A stretch of DNA of 64,000 nucleotides from Sulfuriflexus mobilis (lineage in GTDB: Bacteria; Pseudomonadota; Gammaproteobacteria; AKS1): NCBI RefSeq assembly GCF_003967195.1, contig NZ_AP018725.1, positions 1,984,001 to 2,048,000 of the forward strand, given 5' to 3'. Positions 1 through 7,815 of this stretch are shown here, in pieces (the first letter of the stretch is position 1; each line of letters starts with the position of its first letter). The position numbers were made by a program, and so were the translations under genes. Under the pieces are notes generated by a model. That model searched no databases and was not told where the DNA came from. It worked only from the letters and a program-made list of their open reading frames with translations.

Positions 1-255
1 GACCATGTCGACACCACTGCCTTGTGGGAACAAATGATGACTGGTTGGATTCATATAAAAAAACAAACTGGGCTCTTCAAGCAAAAATGCGGCTTGCCTG
101 GCTGAATTGACCTTGAGTTTGCCGCTTCTCAGGAAATGGATATATCCGAGCCCATCCTGTGCATCAAAACTGGCGGAATGGCATAACGGACCGGCCTGAA
201 AAACACGTGCACGGAGCTCGAATCTATTCAGTAATTCAATCAGACGATCATCCAT
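1..255 (-). CDS. AraC-family regulator, N-terminal part (cut by window edge)
   Basis: The frame read from an ATG at 255 stays open to the left edge, giving 85 residues. They match the start of AraC-type activators with a cupin-like sensor domain (AraC_binding / cupin_6 type): an opening MDDRLIELLNRFEL, a central HSASF and GYIHFLRSG strand pattern, then MNPTSHHLFPQG near the edge. The DNA-binding helix-turn-helix domain would lie outside the window. It is divergent from the cytochrome P460 gene, with about 120 bp between the starts, so it could regulate that gene; this is inference. The reading frame is certain, the family assignment good but partial. Confidence 0.7.
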   Translation of the reverse strand, partial: MDDRLIELLNRFELRARVFQAGPLCHSASFDAQDGLGYIHFLRSGKLKVNSARQAAFLLEEPSLFFYMNPTSHHLFPQGSGVDMV

Positions 256-373
256 AACGATACTCTGGGTGTATAAATTGATTCTAAATGATACCACAAG
301 TATTGATCAGGCTGTCAATATGCCCTCACGCCCTAAATGAATCGTTTTTAATATGTCACAGGAGATTATTCCA

Positions 374-988
374 ATGAAAAATATTTCCATAAATACTACT
401 CGCTCAGCATTACTCTGGATGTCGCTATCGCTCTTATCTCAGCTATTTTTCGCGGGGAATGTGTTTGCAGGAGAGGGCTTCGCCAGGTTCAATAACAACG
501 ATGAACTTATTCGCCCTACAGGCTATCGCGAGTGGATATACATCGGTGCGCCACTCACGCCTAACGATATGAATAATGGTAAGGCCGCTTTCCCCGAGTT
601 CCATAATGTTTATATTGACCCTGACGGTTGGAAGCACTGGAAAAAAACCGGCGAGTTCAAAGACGGTACTCTGATCATCAAGGAGTTGGTCAGTGTTGGC
701 ACAAAATCGTCATCCAGTGGTAAAGGCTACTTTATGGGTGAATACATTGGCCTCGAGGCTGTGCTAAAGGATAAAAACCGTTTCCCGGCGTCGGACAAAC
801 ATTGGGGTTTCTTCCGCTTTACCACGGATGATCATACAAAGCTGCTCAAAGGCAGTAGAGTAGCGCCATCCCAGTCATGTGCGGCGTGCCATAAAGCGAA
901 TGCGGAACAGGATGCCATCTTCACACAGCACTACCCTGTACTGCGGGCAGCAAAAGGCAGGGGTGAACAGGGAACTGGCGGAAAATAA
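374..988 (+). CDS. Cytochrome P460-family periplasmic c-type haem protein
   Basis: The product is 204 residues with a signal peptide (hydrophobic stretch about 11-29, likely cleavage after VFA at 32) and one haem-binding CAACH motif at about 169-173 near the C-terminus, followed by a short polar tail. That layout and the central WKHWKKTGEFKDGT region match the cytochrome P460 / cytochrome c'-beta family. Cytochrome P460 of nitrifiers and methanotrophs oxidises hydroxylamine; other members have no settled role, so a detoxifying or NO/hydroxylamine-related job is inference. The start is set at 374 because AGGAG lies nine bases upstream; a start 21 bases earlier has no such site. The Lys that cross-links to haem in true P460 cannot be assigned by eye. 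Confidence 0.85.
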   Translation: MKNISINTTRSALLWMSLSLLSQLFFAGNVFAGEGFARFNNNDELIRPTGYREWIYIGAPLTPNDMNNGKAAFPEFHNVYIDPDGWKHWKKTGEFKDGTLIIKELVSVGTKSSSSGKGYFMGEYIGLEAVLKDKNRFPASDKHWGFFRFTTDDHTKLLKGSRVAPSQSCAACHKANAEQDAIFTQHYPVLRAAKGRGEQGTGGK

Positions 989-1085
989 CCCCTTTACCTG
1001 TTTTCCCATGACAAACCGGGGTTCGCCACGTATAAAATGGCGAACCCTTTAGTCCTGGACTAGCACAGTAATTTGAGGTGATGTT

Positions 1086-1670
1086 ATGAATCGCACTTTT
1101 CGAGAATTGACTAATGCGATAAGTAATTGTCAAATCTGCGCTAGTCATTTTGAACATGACCCAAGGCCTGTTTTTCAATTAAGTCAGAAGGCTTCAATTC
1201 TGGTGGCCGGTCAGGCACCGGGGCGAAAGGTCCACAAGTCGGGTATCCCATTTGACGATCCCAGCGGTGATCGTCTTCGTGACTGGATGGGAGTATCTAC
1301 TGAAACATTCTATGACGCTGACAAAATAGCAATTCTGCCGATGGGCTTCTGTTACCCGGGTCATGGTCGATCTGGTGATCTGCCTCCACGCCAGGAATGT
1401 GCCGAGGCATGGAGGCAGCAGATTCTGGATGTTATGCCCAATATACAACTGACTCTCGTTATCGGCAGATATGCCATGGAATGGCACCTTGGCTCGTTGA
1501 AAAATTGCAAACTGACTGATGTTGTCAGGGCGTGGAAATCCTATGCACCGACTATAATTCCCTTACCTCATCCCAGTCCGAGGAATAACATCTGGTTGCG
1601 TAAGAATGCCTGGTTTGAAAAAGATGTTCTGCCTGCCCTACAGAGAAGGGTGCGTAAAAGTCTGAGTTGA
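1086..1670 (+). CDS. Uracil-DNA glycosylase, Fe-S (family 4-like)
   Basis: This 194-residue protein carries the two UDG-superfamily active-site motifs: GQAPG at 42-46 (motif 1) and HPSPRN at 162-167 (motif 2). Four cysteines at 15, 18, 89 and 105 are placed as CxxC plus a pair 16 residues apart, the spacing of the 4Fe-4S ligands in thermophile family 4 enzymes. It should remove uracil from deaminated DNA in base excision repair. It stands alone, followed by a palindromic repeat. The ATG has GGTG nearby as a modest ribosome site. Exact UDG subfamily is not settled; the superfamily is. Confidence 0.85.
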   Translation: MNRTFRELTNAISNCQICASHFEHDPRPVFQLSQKASILVAGQAPGRKVHKSGIPFDDPSGDRLRDWMGVSTETFYDADKIAILPMGFCYPGHGRSGDLPPRQECAEAWRQQILDVMPNIQLTLVIGRYAMEWHLGSLKNCKLTDVVRAWKSYAPTIIPLPHPSPRNNIWLRKNAWFEKDVLPALQRRVRKSLS

Positions 1671-1739
1671 ATGTACCTGCAGGCCATGATGCCGCAATGT
1701 GAAAACGTCATAATGATTGTAAATAATAGAGTAAATGTC

Positions 1740-1821
1740 CGTCATACCGGCGACGGCCGGTATCCAGTGTTTTGAATTAGGTGCTTATATTTTCTGGATT
1801 CCGGCCGTCGCCGGAATGACG
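1740..1821. repeat. 82-bp inverted repeat between convergent genes
   Basis: The arms 1740-1767 and 1794-1821 (28 bases each) are reverse complements except for two mismatches, around a 26-base AT-rich loop. The core reads CCGGCGACGGCCGG and its complement. The element lies between the ends of convergent genes, so it may act as a two-way terminator. It looks like a dispersed intergenic palindrome (REP or MITE-like); no gene is inside. The rest of 1671-1905 shows nothing else. Confidence 0.8.
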
Positions 1822-1905
1822 TTCAAATAGAATAAAGGGAGCTAAGGGATTAGAAAATAATTACCACTGCCCCCTTCATTCATCAATCATCAATCACCAA
1901 TATCA

Positions 1906-2532
1906 CTAGTACGACAACCCCGGTGTCTGATGCAGATACGTGTCGTCGCTGAGTTGTTTCAACATAAAGCCCGCCACATCGGCGCGTGAAATCTTCAGCG
2001 TCAGTTTCTTTTCCGTCGGCGCAAAGCCATGCTTATAGCCTTCCGTGGCCGGGCCATCGGTGAACGAAGCCGGGTGTGGGATAACCCAGTCGAGCTGACT
2101 GCGCTTCACGATCGCCTCCTGTGCAACGTGGTCCTTGAATACATTGCGCAGGACCAGGCCGAACATCAGGTACTTCCAGAAAAAATTCAGATTGGCCCGG
2201 CTCTCTCCCACGCCCAGCGTTGACTGGCAAACGAGGCGTTTAACCCCGTGTTGCTGCATCGCCTGCACGATATTTTGTGTGCCGACCGAACGCACCTTGC
2301 CGGTAAGTTTGGATGAGCCCAGTGACACCAGTACCCCGTCACGGCCCTTCACCGCCTCGGCTACGGCCGTGGGTTCAAATACATCGCCTGAAAACAGGCT
2401 CAGGTTAGGGTGCTCGATTCCCAGTGCAGCGGGGTTTCTGGCAAATGCGGTGACCTGGTGACCCTGTTTGAGTGCCTGTTCGACAACCTGCCCGCCTATT
2501 GTTCCTGTTGCTCCAAAGATAGTCAGTTTCAT
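1906..2532 (-). CDS. NAD(P)H-binding reductase, NmrA / SDR-a type
   Basis: The product of about 208 residues begins MKLTIFGATGTIGG, a Rossmann-fold dinucleotide site, and continues with the pattern of atypical short-chain dehydrogenases (NAD(P)H-binding, PF13460 type): a FSGDVFEP turn, a DGVLVSLGSS strand, and a late WVIPHPASFTDGP segment. The substrate is unknown. ATG at 2532 is chosen over an in-frame codon 24 bases upstream because AAGGAG sits seven bases before it. It is divergent from a TetR gene across two operators, so it is probably the target of that repressor, perhaps in response to an electrophile or quinone (inference). Confidence 0.8.
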   Translation of the reverse strand: MKLTIFGATGTIGGQVVEQALKQGHQVTAFARNPAALGIEHPNLSLFSGDVFEPTAVAEAVKGRDGVLVSLGSSKLTGKVRSVGTQNIVQAMQQHGVKRLVCQSTLGVGESRANLNFFWKYLMFGLVLRNVFKDHVAQEAIVKRSQLDWVIPHPASFTDGPATEGYKHGFAPTEKKLTLKISRADVAGFMLKQLSDDTYLHQTPGLSY

Positions 2533-2549
2533 TGTCTTTCTCCTTGTGC

Positions 2550-2564
2550 TTGACACTGTGTCAA
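2550..2564. promoter_or_regulatory. Operator 1 of the TetR/reductase divergent pair
   Basis: TTGACACTGTGTCAA is a near-perfect palindrome just upstream of the reductase start. Its half-site TTGACA recurs in operator 2, whose centre lies about 43 bp away, roughly four helical turns, which fits two TetR dimers on one face of the DNA. Confidence 0.7.
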
Positions 2565-2590
2565 TTGACTGTATGGCAATTAAAGATCAT

Positions 2591-2609
2591 ACTTGACACC
2601 ATGTCAAGT
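2591..2609. promoter_or_regulatory. Operator 2, overlapping the TetR start codon
   Basis: The palindrome has perfect eight-base arms ACTTGACA and TGTCAAGT around three bases. The ATG of the TetR gene (2601) lies inside it, so repressor bound here would block its own gene directly. Confidence 0.75.
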
Positions 2610-3191
2610 GATAATTCTGAAACTACGCGTGATCGAATCCTGAACGCCGCATGGGGCCTGCTGGAGGCCAGCCACGGCAAGGGGGTACGCATGACCGACA
2701 TCGCCAAGCAGGCGGGGATCAGTCGGCAGGCGTTATACCTTCATTTTAGTAAGCGATCTGAACTACTCATCGCCACGACCCGCTATATCGATGAGGTGAA
2801 AGGTGTCGATGCTCGCTTTGAGGCGAGCCGCAAGGCGAAGATAGGTACGGAACGACTTGATGCCTTTATCGATGCCTGGGGCAATTACATCCCGGAGATT
2901 TACGGCGTCGCCAAGGCCCTTCTGGCGATGAAAGACACCGATGAAGCGGCAGACCTGGCGTGGGACGACCGGATGCAGGCCGTGCGCCACGGTTGCGAGA
3001 CCGCGATCATGGCACTCGCCAACGATGGCACGCTGTTGCCTGAATATACTCCCGAACAAGCAACCGATATTCTGTGGACGATGCTGTCGGTTCGTAACTG
3101 GGAACAACTGACCATGGAGTGTAAGTGGTCGCAGGAAAATTACATCAAGACAACCAAGTCACTCGCACGGCGCATCCTTGTAGTCGGCTAG
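2601..3191 (+). CDS. TetR-family transcriptional repressor
   Basis: The 196-residue product has the TetR N-terminal helix-turn-helix: TRDRILNAAWGLL, then TDIAKQAGISRQALYLHFSKRSELL at about 33-57. The C-terminal helical ligand domain is not specific to a known class. It faces the NAD(P)H-binding reductase and shares two TTGACA/TGTCAA operators with it, so local autoregulation is likely. The longer frame opening at 2532 would run through both operators and starts with TTG, so 2601 is preferred. No clear Shine-Dalgarno site precedes it, so a leaderless or near-leaderless message is possible. Confidence 0.88.
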   Translation: MSSDNSETTRDRILNAAWGLLEASHGKGVRMTDIAKQAGISRQALYLHFSKRSELLIATTRYIDEVKGVDARFEASRKAKIGTERLDAFIDAWGNYIPEIYGVAKALLAMKDTDEAADLAWDDRMQAVRHGCETAIMALANDGTLLPEYTPEQATDILWTMLSVRNWEQLTMECKWSQENYIKTTKSLARRILVVG

Positions 3192-3207
3192 ATGCCTGAA
3201 TGAATAC

Positions 3208-3263
3208 ATGGGGTCAGAGCACAGATTTCTCTAGTATCAGCAACAACTATGCTCTGACCCCAT
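3208..3263. repeat. GGGGTCAGAGCA palindrome, copy A1
   Basis: Arms 3208-3223 and 3248-3263 (ATGGGGTCAGAGCA type) are reverse complements with one mismatch. The inside resembles copies A2 (53037-53090, opposite orientation) and A3 (55279-55344), sharing TTCTCTA-TAT-AGCAA. It sits between the ends of two convergent genes. Confidence 0.85.
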
Positions 3264-3280
3264 TTAAGAAGTAGACCATT

Positions 3281-3616
3281 TCAGGGACGGTGTGGGTGTG
3301 AAGATAGCGCCTCATCTTCACGAGTAAGCACGAAATAGTTTGTCGCGGTGTCGTGGTTCACGATATCAAAACCGGCGGTAAGGAACTCATGTAAAGCCTG
3401 TGCACAGGACTCCCCTACTGATATGTGAGGGAGTTTTTGCCTCGTTACATTTACACTCACCGCCTCCACTTCGATCCTTACCGGCTTTTCTGTCGTATCC
3501 AGCACGCAATATATTATTACTACGCTAGCCTCTTTCCCTTTTGTGATGTGACCGGCATTGGCCTGCCCGCAGATGAACAACACGGCACACAACATAACCT
3601 GAATAAAATTACGCAT
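3281..3616 (-). CDS. Small exported protein of unknown function
   Basis: The 111-residue product starts with a clear signal peptide (MRNFIQVMLCAVLFICGQANA, likely cut after 21), so it is periplasmic or secreted. The mature part has two cysteines (YCVLD and ESCAQ) that could form one disulfide, and no motif I recognise. ATG at 3616 is chosen over 3637 because AAGGAGG lies seven bases before it. It stands between a palindromic repeat and thpR, and no function is suggested by its neighbours. Confidence 0.65.
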   Translation of the reverse strand: MRNFIQVMLCAVLFICGQANAGHITKGKEASVVIIYCVLDTTEKPVRIEVEAVSVNVTRQKLPHISVGESCAQALHEFLTAGFDIVNHDTATNYFVLTREDEALSSHPHRP

Positions 3617-3689
3617 GACACTCCTCCTTAAGTTCACTTGTTGAATAGACGCTCCTTCTTCGATGCAACGCTCGCAATAATCAACCCAA

Positions 3690-4244
3690 CTATTGCCAGC
3701 TTTTTACCACTTGATACTCCACCCCTTCCCGGTGCGTAAGAGACTGCACGAGGCAAAAACGATCAACACGCCAGTCGATCGGTTCGGTCTCCATTTCGTT
3801 AAATTCTCTCACTTTCCGCATCAAGGTCAGGTGCGTGGCAAACGGCCGCTCATCCAGTTCGATGTCACAACCGCGCACGCCGCGATTCAGGTCTGCTACC
3901 AATTGCAAAAGTGCCTCGGGTGTTTCGTGCGCGCCGAGCCATAAGACCTTTGGGCGTTTGAACCAGCCGACATGATCAAAGCGCAGATCAAAGGGTGCCA
4001 TGGAGATGGCGTCGGCGGCGGCCTCGACGCATTCGCGTTGCGCCTCGCTGACGTAACCGAGAAAGGCCAGCGTGATGTGCAAGTTGTTAAGCTGAACGGC
4101 CTTGCCATCGTGATTGTTCCTCGCTTGTTTGATGATGCCTGCACAGGCACCACGTACTGCATCATCTGGCCAGAGGGCAAAAAACAGGCGCTGCCGATTT
4201 AATTGTTTCGGCTGTTGTTGCTTGGGCTGTTCAGGCCGAGGCAT
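3690..4244 (-). CDS. thpR: RNA 2',3'-cyclic phosphodiesterase (LigT/ThpR)
   Basis: This 184-residue protein belongs to the 2H phosphoesterase superfamily. The two catalytic motifs are visible: HITL at 56-59 and HLTL at 138-141. Family members open 2',3'-cyclic phosphates on RNA ends and can join tRNA halves in vitro. The first 15 residues are a Gln/Pro/Lys-rich extension, so the true start may be slightly later. Its start overlaps the end of pncC by 14 bp, which implies one transcript. Confidence 0.88.
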   Translation of the reverse strand: MPRPEQPKQQQPKQLNRQRLFFALWPDDAVRGACAGIIKQARNNHDGKAVQLNNLHITLAFLGYVSEAQRECVEAAADAISMAPFDLRFDHVGWFKRPKVLWLGAHETPEALLQLVADLNRGVRGCDIELDERPFATHLTLMRKVREFNEMETEPIDWRVDRFCLVQSLTHREGVEYQVVKSWQ

Positions 4245-4755
4245 GATTTTCCAGTAATTCTAGCACGCCTTGTAAGGCCCTGGCGACGGCTTGCCGGCGC
4301 ACGGCCTCGCGATCACCCTCGAACACTTCACGACAACTGGTGGTCTTGCTGTTACGCATGACCCCGGCGACGCGGTCGGCAATACACCAGGCAAAATACA
4401 CCGTGCCCACGGGCTTTTCTTCACTGCCCCCACCGGGGCCGGCGATGCCGCTGACACCCACGGTGACCGCGGCGCGACTCTGGGCGATGGCCCCTTCTGC
4501 CATCGCCTCAACCGTTGCCTCGCTGACCTCGCCGTGGGCGTCGATGACCGCCGCCGGCACACCGAGCATTTGTTGTTTGGCCTCGCGGTTATAGACGGTA
4601 AAGCCGCAATCAAACCAGGCCGAGCTGCCCGGCACGTCGGTCATGCACTTGGCGACCCAGCCACCGGTGCAGGACTCGGCCGTGGCCATGAAGATGCCCT
4701 TGCTGTTGAGGGCCTGGCCGACAGACTCGGCCAGCGAGTAGAGTGTTTTATCCAT
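4231..4755 (-). CDS. pncC: Nicotinamide-nucleotide amidase (CinA C-terminal type)
   Basis: The 174-residue protein is a stand-alone CinA C-terminal domain. It carries TAESCTGG (about 25-32), the YNREAKQQMLGV segment and SGIAGPGGG followed by KPVGTVYFAW. The enzyme deamidates nicotinamide mononucleotide to nicotinate mononucleotide in pyridine nucleotide salvage. ATG at 4755 matches the usual family start; the reading frame extends 18 codons further without family likeness. In many gammaproteobacteria pncC lies beside mutS and recA; here mutS is about 3 kb away with accessory genes between. Confidence 0.9.
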   Translation of the reverse strand: MDKTLYSLAESVGQALNSKGIFMATAESCTGGWVAKCMTDVPGSSAWFDCGFTVYNREAKQQMLGVPAAVIDAHGEVSEATVEAMAEGAIAQSRAAVTVGVSGIAGPGGGSEEKPVGTVYFAWCIADRVAGVMRNSKTTSCREVFEGDREAVRRQAVARALQGVLELLENHASA

Positions 4756-4940
4756 TTTGTTAGTGTCGCACACTGGATATGAAAAACCAGCGCCCCGATG
4801 CGGGCACACCTATCAAGCAACGGGTCAGCGATACGTCACTATTGCATAAAAGAACGTGTTACTACCTGTAAAGGCTTTTTAATCCAACTCCTCACGACAT
4901 TGCAGGACGGATAACGTGTTGCCCACGGACTGTTGCAGAC

Positions 4941-5273
4941 TCAGCCGGTACTCCAGGCGCGGGGACGTTGCATCCCAGCCAGCTTGCATGCCTGTTTCAC
5001 ATAGCCATAAGGGAACAGCCTGAACAGTTGTTGTTTCGCCTCCTTTTTGTCCACACCCTCTTCCTTGACGAGGAAATTAACCACATGACGCACGTCAGGC
5101 GCTACCTGGTGTTTTGTCCAGTATTCGCGCATGAAGCGGAGTACCGACCAACAGGCCTTGTCCAGCTCAATACCCTCTTCTGCGGCCAGCATCTGGGCCA
5201 CAGACTCATCCCAGTCCAGCGGGTCAAACAGATAGCCTTCGGCATCGCGTACAGGCTGTGTCTCGGTGGTCAT
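4941..5273 (-). CDS. DsrC/TusE-family protein lacking the penultimate cysteine
   Basis: The 110-residue length and the pattern PLDWDESVAQMLAAEEGIEL, YWTKHQVAPDVRHVVNFL and LFRLFPYG place it in the DsrC/TusE sulfur-carrier family. TusE passes persulfide sulfur for tRNA 2-thiouridine; DsrC carries a trisulfide in dissimilatory sulfur metabolism. The functional C-terminal arm normally ends with a cysteine eleven residues after an upstream cysteine. Here the upstream one is kept (QACKLAG) but the catalytic position is Trp (RPRAWSTG end). It is therefore unlikely to work as an ordinary TusE; a regulatory or altered sulfur role is inference. A LysR-type operator lies 64 bp upstream. Confidence 0.85.
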   Translation of the reverse strand: MTTETQPVRDAEGYLFDPLDWDESVAQMLAAEEGIELDKACWSVLRFMREYWTKHQVAPDVRHVVNFLVKEEGVDKKEAKQQLFRLFPYGYVKQACKLAGMQRPRAWSTG

Positions 5274-5336
5274 CGTCGTTCTCCTGTTCAGGTTTTGATA
5301 TGACCACTATAGATGTCTGCTGATACCACAATCAAA

Positions 5337-5376
5337 CGATATTAATTTGTATATAATATCGATAATTTCGATGTTA
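5337..5376. promoter_or_regulatory. LysR-type operator upstream of the DsrC-like gene
   Basis: The 40 bases match 6913-6952 at 31 positions with no gap. They contain an inverted repeat CGATATTA / TAATATCG with a nine-base spacer, followed by a partial second dyad AATATCGAT / TCGATGTT. This points to control by the neighbouring LysR protein. Confidence 0.6.
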
Positions 5377-5483
5377 AAAGCCTCTCAGTCAGCACGATAT
5401 TGTCCTGCACCCGGACATCGAACCTGGGGGCGGTGACAGCGGTGTGAAGGCAGTGAAGCCGTTAAAATACGACGACCCTGTCT

Positions 5484-6104
5484 CTATTCACGGGTAGTGC
5501 CAGCCTTTTTGATCCGGTCGAAGAAGAGCCTGACCAGATCTGAGCGTGTGACCATGCCGATGACATGATGCGCCTCATCACAGACCACCACACGCTTGAT
5601 CCGGTTCTTCTTCATTTCTTCCAGTAAGTCATGCAGTGTGTGGTCCGGTGTAATGCTAATGACATCCCGCGTCATCAAATCGGCAACAGACGCGTCGTCC
5701 GGTTCCTTGAGCTCCAGCGTAGGGGTAAACATGGCTTCCAGCGTCTGCCACAAATTATGCGTCGGATGATGACCGGGCACACCCAGTGCCCGTAAAAAAT
5801 CGGCTTCCGTGATCACGCCCACCAGTTGTTGCTGTTCGTCAACAACGGGCAGCCCGCTGATCTTGTGGGTCGTTAGAATATGTGCCGCCTCGGCCAATGA
5901 ACAATCTGTTTTCACAGTCTTGACCGGTTGGCTCATCAGGTCGCTCACCCGCAGGCTTTCTGTCCTCCGCATTCGCGCATATTTCTCTGCCCTGATATGT
6001 ATATCCATGATGTCTTCCACCATGATGTCGGTGTATACATCAATCTCCTTGAGCGCATTAACGTAATCTTCACGCTGAGGTTTTATACCTTTGTTATTTT
6101 CCAT
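5484..6104 (-). CDS. Tandem CBS-domain protein
   Basis: The 206-residue soluble protein has a short N-terminal helix region (about 1-50), then two CBS domains: SDLMSQPVKTVKTDCSL through GVITEADFL (about 54-108) and VADLMTRDVISITPDHTL through GMVTRSDLV (about 145-200). CBS pairs bind adenine nucleotides and gate an attached or partner protein. It is 50 bp downstream of the HPP membrane protein on the same strand. HPP and CBS domains are also found fused in single proteins, so it probably senses nucleotide state for that transporter. Confidence 0.88.
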   Translation of the reverse strand: MENNKGIKPQREDYVNALKEIDVYTDIMVEDIMDIHIRAEKYARMRRTESLRVSDLMSQPVKTVKTDCSLAEAAHILTTHKISGLPVVDEQQQLVGVITEADFLRALGVPGHHPTHNLWQTLEAMFTPTLELKEPDDASVADLMTRDVISITPDHTLHDLLEEMKKNRIKRVVVCDEAHHVIGMVTRSDLVRLFFDRIKKAGTTRE

Positions 6105-6154
6105 AACATAGCCCTTTTACTATCCATTTATGTCTAAGGTAAAAAGTAGAACCC

Positions 6155-6739
6155 TTATGATTCAGCCTTGCTTGCAGTCTGTTTCGTTCTCTGGCCAGAC
6201 ATCGCGAGCGATATGGGATAACGACGCCAGGGAAAAACATAATTAAACAATACGGCAACAAACAGAATCATCATCGCGTTCAATAATATCGGTGTGACGA
6301 CATACTGAAAGCCTAGCGCATGAAAACTGTCACCGCCAACAACGGCCGTCAGTGCCGTGGCCCCACCCGGTGGATGAAGGCAACGCAGGTAGTGCATGGC
6401 GACGATTGCCAGCGCGACGGCAAGCGAAGCGGCGATGGCCGCATCCGGCAACCATTGAGCACAGGCCACACCAATCGTCGCAGAAACAAGGTGCCCGCCC
6501 AGCAGCGGCCAGGGTTGTGACATCGGCCCATGTGAAGCAGCAAATAACAGCACGGCCGAGGCCCCCATTGAGGCAACCACCCACGGCACGGCGTCAGGCT
6601 CAAGAAAATAGCGGCTGATCAGGATGACACCGAGCATGCCCAACAGGCTGCCGATGGCCGACAGCCACTTTTCCAGATGCCCGGTTGTGTTCTCGGTGAC
6701 CCCGAGCATCACGGTCCACTTCACGAGCCTGTCTCTCAT
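6155..6739 (-). CDS. HPP-family membrane protein (possible nitrite/anion transporter)
   Basis: The 194-residue protein has about five hydrophobic segments and the family signature LHPPGGATAL in the middle. Some HPP proteins of cyanobacteria and chloroplasts transport nitrite; the substrate here is not shown. ATG at 6739 is preferred to an upstream GTG. It leads a two-gene unit with the CBS protein and faces a LysR gene, so it is likely induced by that regulator. Confidence 0.82.
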   Translation of the reverse strand: MRDRLVKWTVMLGVTENTTGHLEKWLSAIGSLLGMLGVILISRYFLEPDAVPWVVASMGASAVLLFAASHGPMSQPWPLLGGHLVSATIGVACAQWLPDAAIAASLAVALAIVAMHYLRCLHPPGGATALTAVVGGDSFHALGFQYVVTPILLNAMMILFVAVLFNYVFPWRRYPISLAMSGQRTKQTASKAES

Positions 6740-6912
6740 CGGCAAAGACTCGACAGAACACACTGACGGACAGGCAGATATTCATTCTCAGGCCGCTGCC
6801 ACGGCGCAAGCCCGTCACGGTCATTGCAATAATACTGCTTACTCAGGTTCAAAATCTGCAACCCCCTGTTAAGTGGACGCAAACTTTATAAGCTTATTTT
6901 ATATATAACAAA

Positions 6913-6952
6913 TGATATTTATTTGATTCTAATATCGATATCATCGATATTA
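6913..6952. promoter_or_regulatory. LysR autoregulatory operator
   Basis: Directly before the LysR ATG lies a perfect palindrome with arms AATATCGAT and ATCGATATT around ATC (6931-6951). A GATATT half-site at 6914-6919 precedes it. The whole 40-base block is repeated at 5337-5376. Confidence 0.7.
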
Positions 6953-6957
6953 ATATC

Positions 6958-7815
6958 ATGGACATCGATCAAGCCCGCACTTTTCTCGCTATCACTGCAC
7001 ATGGCAGCTTCATTGAGGCCGCACAACGCCTGCATCTGACCCAGTCCACCATTAGTGCGCGGATCCGGCGGCTGGAAGAGGAGCTCGGTGCCCGCCTTTT
7101 TGTGCGTAACCGCTCCGGGGCCAGCCTCACGCCAGCCGGTAAACGCTTCCTCGATTACGCCAAGCGTCTGGTGCTCACCGCCGATCAGGCACGTGATGAG
7201 GTTGGTCTGCCCGAGCGTTACCGCGCCAGTATTCGTATCGGCGGACGCATTGCGCTGTGGGAAGGCTTTCTGCCTACCTGGGTGGGCTGGATGCGGAGTC
7301 GTGCCGCCGATGTCGTGATCCGCAGCGAAATCGGTTTTGAGGAAGACCTCATGCATCGGCTGATCGAAGGCTCACTGGACGTCGGTTTAATGTACACACC
7401 CAGCCACAGCCCAGGTCTGATTGTCGAACCGCTTTTCAATGAAACCCTGGTATTGGTCAGCACCCGCCCCGACGATACCGGCCCAGGGGAAGATTATATT
7501 TATATCGAATGGGGGCCGGGGTTCTACGCACAGCACACGCAGAGTTACCCTGACCTCGAGCGACCACCACAGTTCGCCAACATAGGTTGGCTCGGCATCC
7601 AGCTTACCCTGGCCAACGGCGGAAGTTGCTTCCTGCCCGCTCGCATGGCGGCCTCCTTTATCGCCGCCGGCCGACTATACCGCGTGCCCGACTCACCGGA
7701 ATACATTCATCCCGCCTACATGGTCTACCCTCGTGAAAGTGACAATCCAGTAATGGAACAGGCGCTAGAGGGTTTACGGGAACTGGCGGCAAAAGAACCT
7801 GCCGCGTATGAGTGA
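6958..7815 (+). CDS. LysR-family transcriptional regulator
   Basis: The 285-residue protein has the standard LysR N-terminal winged helix (AITAHGSFIEAAQRLHLTQS, then RIRRLEEELGARLFVR, about 11-50) and a C-terminal periplasmic-binding-like effector domain. The effector is unknown. Its start codon follows a strong AT-rich palindrome that is also found before the DsrC-like gene, so it probably controls itself, the divergent HPP-CBS pair and that gene. Sulfur or nitrogen oxyanion sensing would fit but is inference. Confidence 0.9.
   Translation: MDIDQARTFLAITAHGSFIEAAQRLHLTQSTISARIRRLEEELGARLFVRNRSGASLTPAGKRFLDYAKRLVLTADQARDEVGLPERYRASIRIGGRIALWEGFLPTWVGWMRSRAADVVIRSEIGFEEDLMHRLIEGSLDVGLMYTPSHSPGLIVEPLFNETLVLVSTRPDDTGPGEDYIYIEWGPGFYAQHTQSYPDLERPPQFANIGWLGIQLTLANGGSCFLPARMAASFIAAGRLYRVPDSPEYIHPAYMVYPRESDNPVMEQALEGLRELAAKEPAAYE

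Noticed and set aside
4862-4945. Frameshifted extension of the DsrC-like gene (an alternative frame continues about 25 codons to a TAA)
   Set aside because: The annotated frame has the normal family length of 110 residues, so the shift is not needed; the alternative tail has no DsrC-like cysteine at the right spacing.
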